The notes under the pieces are model-generated. The model was not told where the DNA came from. It worked only from the letters and a program-made list of their open reading frames with translations, and made no database searches. The position numbers and the translations under genes were made by a program. Below, one piece after another: positions 60,098 through 64,000 of a stretch of DNA of 64,000 nucleotides. This DNA is from Scytonema millei VB511283 (GTDB lineage: Bacteria; Cyanobacteriota; Cyanobacteriia; Cyanobacteriales; Chroococcidiopsidaceae): assembly GCF_000817735.3 (NCBI RefSeq), contig NZ_JTJC03000006.1, forward strand, positions 288,381 through 352,380, in the 5' to 3' direction. Numbering within the stretch: the first letter of the stretch is position 1; the number at the start of each line of letters is the position of its first letter.

Positions 60098-61546
60098 ATG
60101 CAATCTTCTGCTACACTGACGCTTTGCGAATCTTCCGAGCCAGCGGGGGCGCGAGAACAACCACGTTATTTTCTCTCTCCCAGCGAAGAAATTGTCATCG
60201 GGCGATCGCCTGATTGTCAAATTGCCCTCGATCCTAAGCGTTACACGACGGTTTCGCGCTATCACGCCAAGTTGCGTTGGCAAAAAAGTTCCGAGCCTGG
60301 TTGGGAAGTTTGCAACCTCAGTTCGACCAATGGCACGTATATTAACGGGAAGCAGATTGGCGCAGAATGGCGGAGCTTACAATCGGGCGATCGCATTACC
60401 CTAAGTTGGCAAGGTCCAGAGTTTCTATTTGAATATCAGGAGTTGCCTGCTACTGTACTGGTTAAAGCTCCTACGAGCGCCCAAAAGCCGCCAACGGCAG
60501 CTCACGCAAGTGTAGTTGTCCCTGTAGCAGAATCAGCAGTTGAGCCTGAACCAATCGTTGTTACACCAGAACCACCGCAATCTGAAGTAGTACAGCCGCC
60601 TGCTCCTGAAATCGAGCCAGTAAAGCCACCAATACCACAGCCTGAAGCGCTAGAACAACCTGCGGCGATCGCGCAATCAGAAGTAGCACCGGCGATCGCT
60701 CCAACCCCCGAACCAAGATCTGCTGTCATTTCTGCTGCAAGTCCTGCTATTCCAGCACTACCCGATACTGGTAAAAGCTTATGGAAGCTTGGTTTAAATC
60801 CAACAATTTTGACCTTAACCGGACATTCAGATTTGGTACGTACAGTTGCGTTTAGTCCTGACGGTCAAATTCTTGCTAGCGGTAGCGCTGATAAAACAAT
60901 TAAATTGTGGCAACTCAATACTGGGCAAGTTATCAATACCTTTAACGGACATAAATCGGCGATTAATGCCGTTGCGTTTAGTCCTGACGGTCAGATGCTA
61001 GCAAGTGGTAGCGCCGATAAGACACTCAAACTCTGGAACCTCAGCACGGCTGAAGAAATCTCTACTTTTGTCGGTCATGGTTCGGCTGTAAATAGCGTTG
61101 CGTTTAGCTCTGATTGTCAGATGCTAGTGAGTGGCAGCGCGGATAAAACCGTGAGACTATGGGATCTCGGCACGGGTGCAGAAATCCACAAACTGGAAGG
61201 ATACAAATTAGGGGTGAATGCGGTTGCTATTAGCCCTGACGGTCAAATTATCGCTAGTGGCGGTGCAGATAAGATTGTTAAACTGTGGCATATCGATACA
61301 GGTGAAGAATCTGCTTTGCCAGCTTTGCGGGCTGCGGTCAACGCGATCGCCTTTAGTCCTGATGGTAAACTACTGGCGATCGCGACTGAAGATAAATTAC
61401 TCAAACTGTGGGATCTGAGTGCAGCAGAGGAAGTGTACGCTATCTGCGGCTATGCATGGCAAGTTGGGGCGATCGCGATTAGTCCGAACGGGCAATTCCT
61501 CGCTAGTGGCGATCGCGACAAGGCGATCGCGCTGTGGCAGTTATAG
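60098..61546 (+). CDS. FHA domain protein with six WD40 repeats
   Basis: Residues about 20-115 form an FHA domain (EEIVIGRSPDCQIALDP, VSRYHAKLRW, LSSTNGTYINGKQI), which binds phosphothreonine. A Pro/Glu/Ala-rich linker (about 125-225) leads to six WD40 repeats in the last 250 residues (GHSDLVRTVAFSPDGQILAS, GSADKTIKLWQLN and so on). The fourth to sixth are progressively degenerate (GYKLGV, ALRAAV, GYAWQV). Most WD40 propellers have seven blades, so one blade may be hidden or missing. Together with the kinase gene 275 bases downstream it suggests a phosphorylation-dependent scaffold. Confidence 0.93.
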   Translation: MQSSATLTLCESSEPAGAREQPRYFLSPSEEIVIGRSPDCQIALDPKRYTTVSRYHAKLRWQKSSEPGWEVCNLSSTNGTYINGKQIGAEWRSLQSGDRITLSWQGPEFLFEYQELPATVLVKAPTSAQKPPTAAHASVVVPVAESAVEPEPIVVTPEPPQSEVVQPPAPEIEPVKPPIPQPEALEQPAAIAQSEVAPAIAPTPEPRSAVISAASPAIPALPDTGKSLWKLGLNPTILTLTGHSDLVRTVAFSPDGQILASGSADKTIKLWQLNTGQVINTFNGHKSAINAVAFSPDGQMLASGSADKTLKLWNLSTAEEISTFVGHGSAVNSVAFSSDCQMLVSGSADKTVRLWDLGTGAEIHKLEGYKLGVNAVAISPDGQIIASGGADKIVKLWHIDTGEESALPALRAAVNAIAFSPDGKLLAIATEDKLLKLWDLSAAEEVYAICGYAWQVGAIAISPNGQFLASGDRDKAIALWQL

Positions 61547-61573
61547 CAATTCTCGATTGCGGGCGCGATCTTT

Positions 61574-61599
61574 GTAGGGCGCACAGCTGCGCGCCCTAC
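61574..61599 (+). terminator. Hairpin after the FHA-WD40 gene
   Basis: GTAGGGCGC, centre ACAGCTGC, GCGCCCTAC, then TTTTGG. It belongs to the dispersed GTAGGGGCGCACAGC family and probably acts as a terminator here, 28 bases after the stop. Confidence 0.6.
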
Positions 61600-61821
61600 T
61601 TTTGGTGATTATACGGCGTAATTAGAAAGGTAAATATTTTTAGCAAAGCTTATGATTTCATCATACATAAATCTGTCATAGTTAGGTTTTAGAATTACTT
61701 GCCTGATTGCGGATTATCTTACTAACCAAATTTTTAACAAAAAGTAAATAAAAAACAGATAATATCCGAAATCATCTACTTTTCAATTGAATGCATCTTT
61801 AACTCGCAAAATATCAAATCA

Positions 61822-63891
61822 ATGCTAGGTCAATTATTAGATGGGCGTTATCGAGTCCTGAAAGTCTTGGGTGCAGGTGGATTTAGCCAAACTTACATCG
61901 CTGAAGATACCCGTCGTCCTGGTAATCCTTGCTGTGTAGTCAAACATTTGAAGCCAGCAAATAGTAATACCAACTTTTTAGTAGCAGCTAGACGATTATT
62001 TGATAAAGAAGCCAAAATTTTAGAAAAGCTAGGAATTCACGACCAAATTCCCAGATTGCTAGCCTATTTCGAGCAAGACGAAGAATTTTATTTGGTGCAA
62101 GAGTTAATCGAAGGACATTTGCTGAGTGCAGAATTGTTCGGTGGTCGTCGTTGGCAAGAAGATCGAACGATCCATATGCTCTTAGACGTATTAGGGATTC
62201 TTAACTTCGTGCATCAGCAGGGAGCAATCCATCGCGATGTCAAACCAAATAACATAATTCGCCGCCAACAAGATAACAAATTAGTCCTTGTAGATTTTGG
62301 TATTGTTAAAGAGATTAACGTCCAACTGCTGACAGCTCAAAGCCAAGTTAGCGCCTCGATCGCCGTGGGTACTGTCGGATATATGCCACCGGAACAAGCA
62401 CGAGGTAGACCGCAATTCAATAGCGATATCTACGCGCTGGGAGTCATTGCGATTCAGGCACTCACCGGACTCACGACGCAAGATTTAAGAGAAAATTTTC
62501 AGGGAGAAATTGACTGGCAAGGTCAGGCACAAGTTAGCGATCGCCTCGCAGCAATTATCAATAAAATGGTACGCTACGACTTTAGAGAGCGCTATCAGTC
62601 GGCAGCTGAAGTTATAGAGACATTGCGATCGCCATCATCAATCAACGCTGGTTATGCCACGACAGAGTTAGACCAACGCCCCAAATACTCGCAGACGCAA
62701 CAAGCAAGTCAATACGCCGTCTTACCAGCGACAGCTCCGAGCAGTCAGTTTTCGGCTCCGTCAATTCCTCAGACTCCAGTTAACTTCACTCAGCCAGCAA
62801 CGAACCAAAACATCACGACAAATCCACCCAGCACTCAACCTAGCAAGCGATCGGGTGGTTTAGCCAAGTTTGCGGCTAAACTCAAATCTCCTTTGGGAAT
62901 GACTATGGGTGCTGCTGCTGTCGTTAGTGTCGCGGCTGCTTTCGGACTGGTCGTGATGAATAAAGAAAGCATCAAATCTGGCTTGGCACAAGTTGAAGTG
63001 TTCAAAAAAGCAAAACAATACGAAGAATGCATCAAGCACGGCGCAACTATTAACATTCCTAGCAGCAATACCATAGAAGATAAACAAGCACAAACAAATT
63101 TAACGAAATCGGTTAATGAGTGTCGTATCGCTCAAGCTAAAGCTTTAGCAGAGGAATTCAAAATTGCTGAGGCACTAGCGATCGTGTCTACAGTGCCAGC
63201 CGAGCAACCTTTGTTTGAAGAAGCTCAACTACTCACCAGTCAATGGTCTAAGAGAATTTTTCAAGAAGCGAAAGACGCTTATGAAAGAGATGGTGATTTT
63301 GAAAAAGCTGTTTTATTAACCAGAGCAATTCCGGCAAAAAGCTCTATTTTTAAAGACGTAAGACAAACAGTCGCCACTTGGGAAAGAGAATCAAAAACGA
63401 ATCAAGACTACTTAAAACTAGCAGAACAAGCACTAAGCCAAAGTCGATGGCAGGATGCAGTTAACACAGCTAAAAAAATTCCATCCAGCACGCTATTTTG
63501 GAATACAAAACGTAACGAAATTGTCGAGCAAGCTAATTCTCGACTGGCGCAAAAACCAAATCCAACCAGTCCATCTCCCGCTGCTGCTAAACCAGCTCAA
63601 GTCCTGCCTCAACAGCCACAGCCAGTTATCAAAGCTGTAAATCCTCCCATACAGCAGAAGATTCCAGTATCTAGTAAAGCTGCTAAATCAACTCCTGAAG
63701 CATCAGTACCAGAGTTAAAACAAACTTCTACATTTGTCGAGCCACCTGCTTCAGATCCATGTCCCAACGGCGATCCAGCATTTGGATGCGTGGATGACAA
63801 TAATAGCGCCACCGAGGAAGCACCTAATAGTGCGATCGAACAGGAACCAAACGGTAACAGCACAAGTGAGGATAATAGTCCAGGTTGGTAG
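61822..63891 (+). CDS. Serine/threonine protein kinase, long form with extracytoplasmic domain
   Basis: Hanks-type kinase closely paralogous to that at 53282: GRYRVLKVLGAGGFSQTYIA, VVKHLKPANS, AIHRDVKPNNIIRRQ, VLVDFGIVKE, GTVGYMPPEQARGRPQFNSD. After the kinase (about 1-270) come a Ser/Thr/Gln/Pro-rich linker, one transmembrane helix near residue 355-378 (GMTMGAAAVVSVAAAFGLVV), a helical region of about 180 residues with repeated EAxxxYERDGDFEKAVLL / AEQALSQSRWQDAVNTAKKI units (TPR-like), and a low-complexity Pro/Ser tail ending PCPNGDPAFGCVDDN. It probably senses something outside the cytoplasmic membrane. Confidence 0.94.
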   Translation: MLGQLLDGRYRVLKVLGAGGFSQTYIAEDTRRPGNPCCVVKHLKPANSNTNFLVAARRLFDKEAKILEKLGIHDQIPRLLAYFEQDEEFYLVQELIEGHLLSAELFGGRRWQEDRTIHMLLDVLGILNFVHQQGAIHRDVKPNNIIRRQQDNKLVLVDFGIVKEINVQLLTAQSQVSASIAVGTVGYMPPEQARGRPQFNSDIYALGVIAIQALTGLTTQDLRENFQGEIDWQGQAQVSDRLAAIINKMVRYDFRERYQSAAEVIETLRSPSSINAGYATTELDQRPKYSQTQQASQYAVLPATAPSSQFSAPSIPQTPVNFTQPATNQNITTNPPSTQPSKRSGGLAKFAAKLKSPLGMTMGAAAVVSVAAAFGLVVMNKESIKSGLAQVEVFKKAKQYEECIKHGATINIPSSNTIEDKQAQTNLTKSVNECRIAQAKALAEEFKIAEALAIVSTVPAEQPLFEEAQLLTSQWSKRIFQEAKDAYERDGDFEKAVLLTRAIPAKSSIFKDVRQTVATWERESKTNQDYLKLAEQALSQSRWQDAVNTAKKIPSSTLFWNTKRNEIVEQANSRLAQKPNPTSPSPAAAKPAQVLPQQPQPVIKAVNPPIQQKIPVSSKAAKSTPEASVPELKQTSTFVEPPASDPCPNGDPAFGCVDDNNSATEEAPNSAIEQEPNGNSTSEDNSPGW

Positions 63892-63904
63892 CGTGTTTAT
63901 TTAA

Positions 63905-64000
63905 GAGGGTGTTTGAAAAGTGGGTTGGGTAGTAAAAAAGCTCACTCGGTGTAAGCTGCGAATAACTAGTACACAGCACCGAGAGAGCGACATGAGTAAA
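63905..64000 (+). mobile_element. Left end of an insertion sequence (IS5/IS1031-like), cut by window end
   Basis: GAGGGTGTTTGAAAAGT at 63905 resembles the terminal inverted repeat of IS5-group elements. About 85 bases later, after GAGAGAGCGAC, an ATG at 63992 opens a frame beginning MSK, as many IS5-family transposases do. Only the first three codons are in view. A TAA before the end may be part of the target duplication. Family assignment rests on recalled end sequence. Confidence 0.5.

Overview
The window is chromosomal DNA from a cyanobacterium. Evidence: very many copies of the GCGATCGC (HIP1) octamer; genes restricted to or typical of cyanobacteria (rpaB, ycf46 and ycf35 homologues, sqdB/sqdX, a NarM-like protein, a CCB2/CCB4-type cytochrome b6f assembly factor, DUF1830, DUF4327, a HetZ-like regulator); a ferredoxin-type sulfite reductase; and heptamer-like short tandem repeats (GCTCCCT, AGTTATC, CTACCAA, ACGACTT) between genes. 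The HetZ-like protein and repeat style point to the Chroococcidiopsis / heterocyst-forming branch, which is inference only. No rRNA, tRNA or CRISPR array was seen.

Layout. 0.2-10.3 kb: pentapeptide protein, DICT sensor with degenerate HD-GYP domain, radical SAM protein, DUF1830, DUF4079-like membrane protein, sulfite reductase, an outer-membrane-type protein, remnants of two decayed genes (ADP-ribosylglycohydrolase and LysE-like), cutA and a MutY/Mig-like glycosylase. 10.6-19.6 kb: HTH/acidic protein, coaD plus a coiled-coil gene, AI-2E-type permease, cysS, Uma2 nuclease, a DUF1778/GNAT toxin-antitoxin pair with a clear promoter-operator, an Era/dynamin-like GTPase and DUF4327. 19.8-31.9 kb: a dark-metabolism island, all on the plus strand: Acg-type nitroreductase, hypF, hypC, nifJ, dihydroorotate-dehydrogenase-like protein, phosphofructokinase, hypD, hypE. 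It links sugar phosphorylation, pyruvate oxidation to reduced ferredoxin/flavodoxin, and hydrogenase maturation, but has no hydrogenase, hypA or hypB. 31.9-41.9 kb: DUF456, CCB factor, rpaB, radA, sqdX/sqdB (with a truncated DUF4291 gene between them), a ribbon-helix-helix protein, ycf46 and ycf35 homologues.

42.7-48.1 kb is the most intriguing segment: four consecutive genes for acidic, almost proline-free coiled-coil proteins of about 300 residues, followed by a HetZ-like DNA-binding protein. I know of no described system with this layout. The remainder holds argD, methyltransferases, a cupin, a NarM-like protein, a His-rich CobW GTPase, an SDR enzyme, two paralogous Ser/Thr kinases with an FHA-WD40 protein beside the second, and the left end of an insertion sequence.

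A theme across the window is repeat invasion. The same short repeats that fill the spacers also lie in frame inside cysS, hypF, nifJ (three places) and hypD, and form the C-terminal tails of other proteins. There are also four copies of a roughly 65 bp MITE-like element with GGGGCGGGTTT ends and clusters of CCCCC-TTTTTAA-GGGGG repeats.
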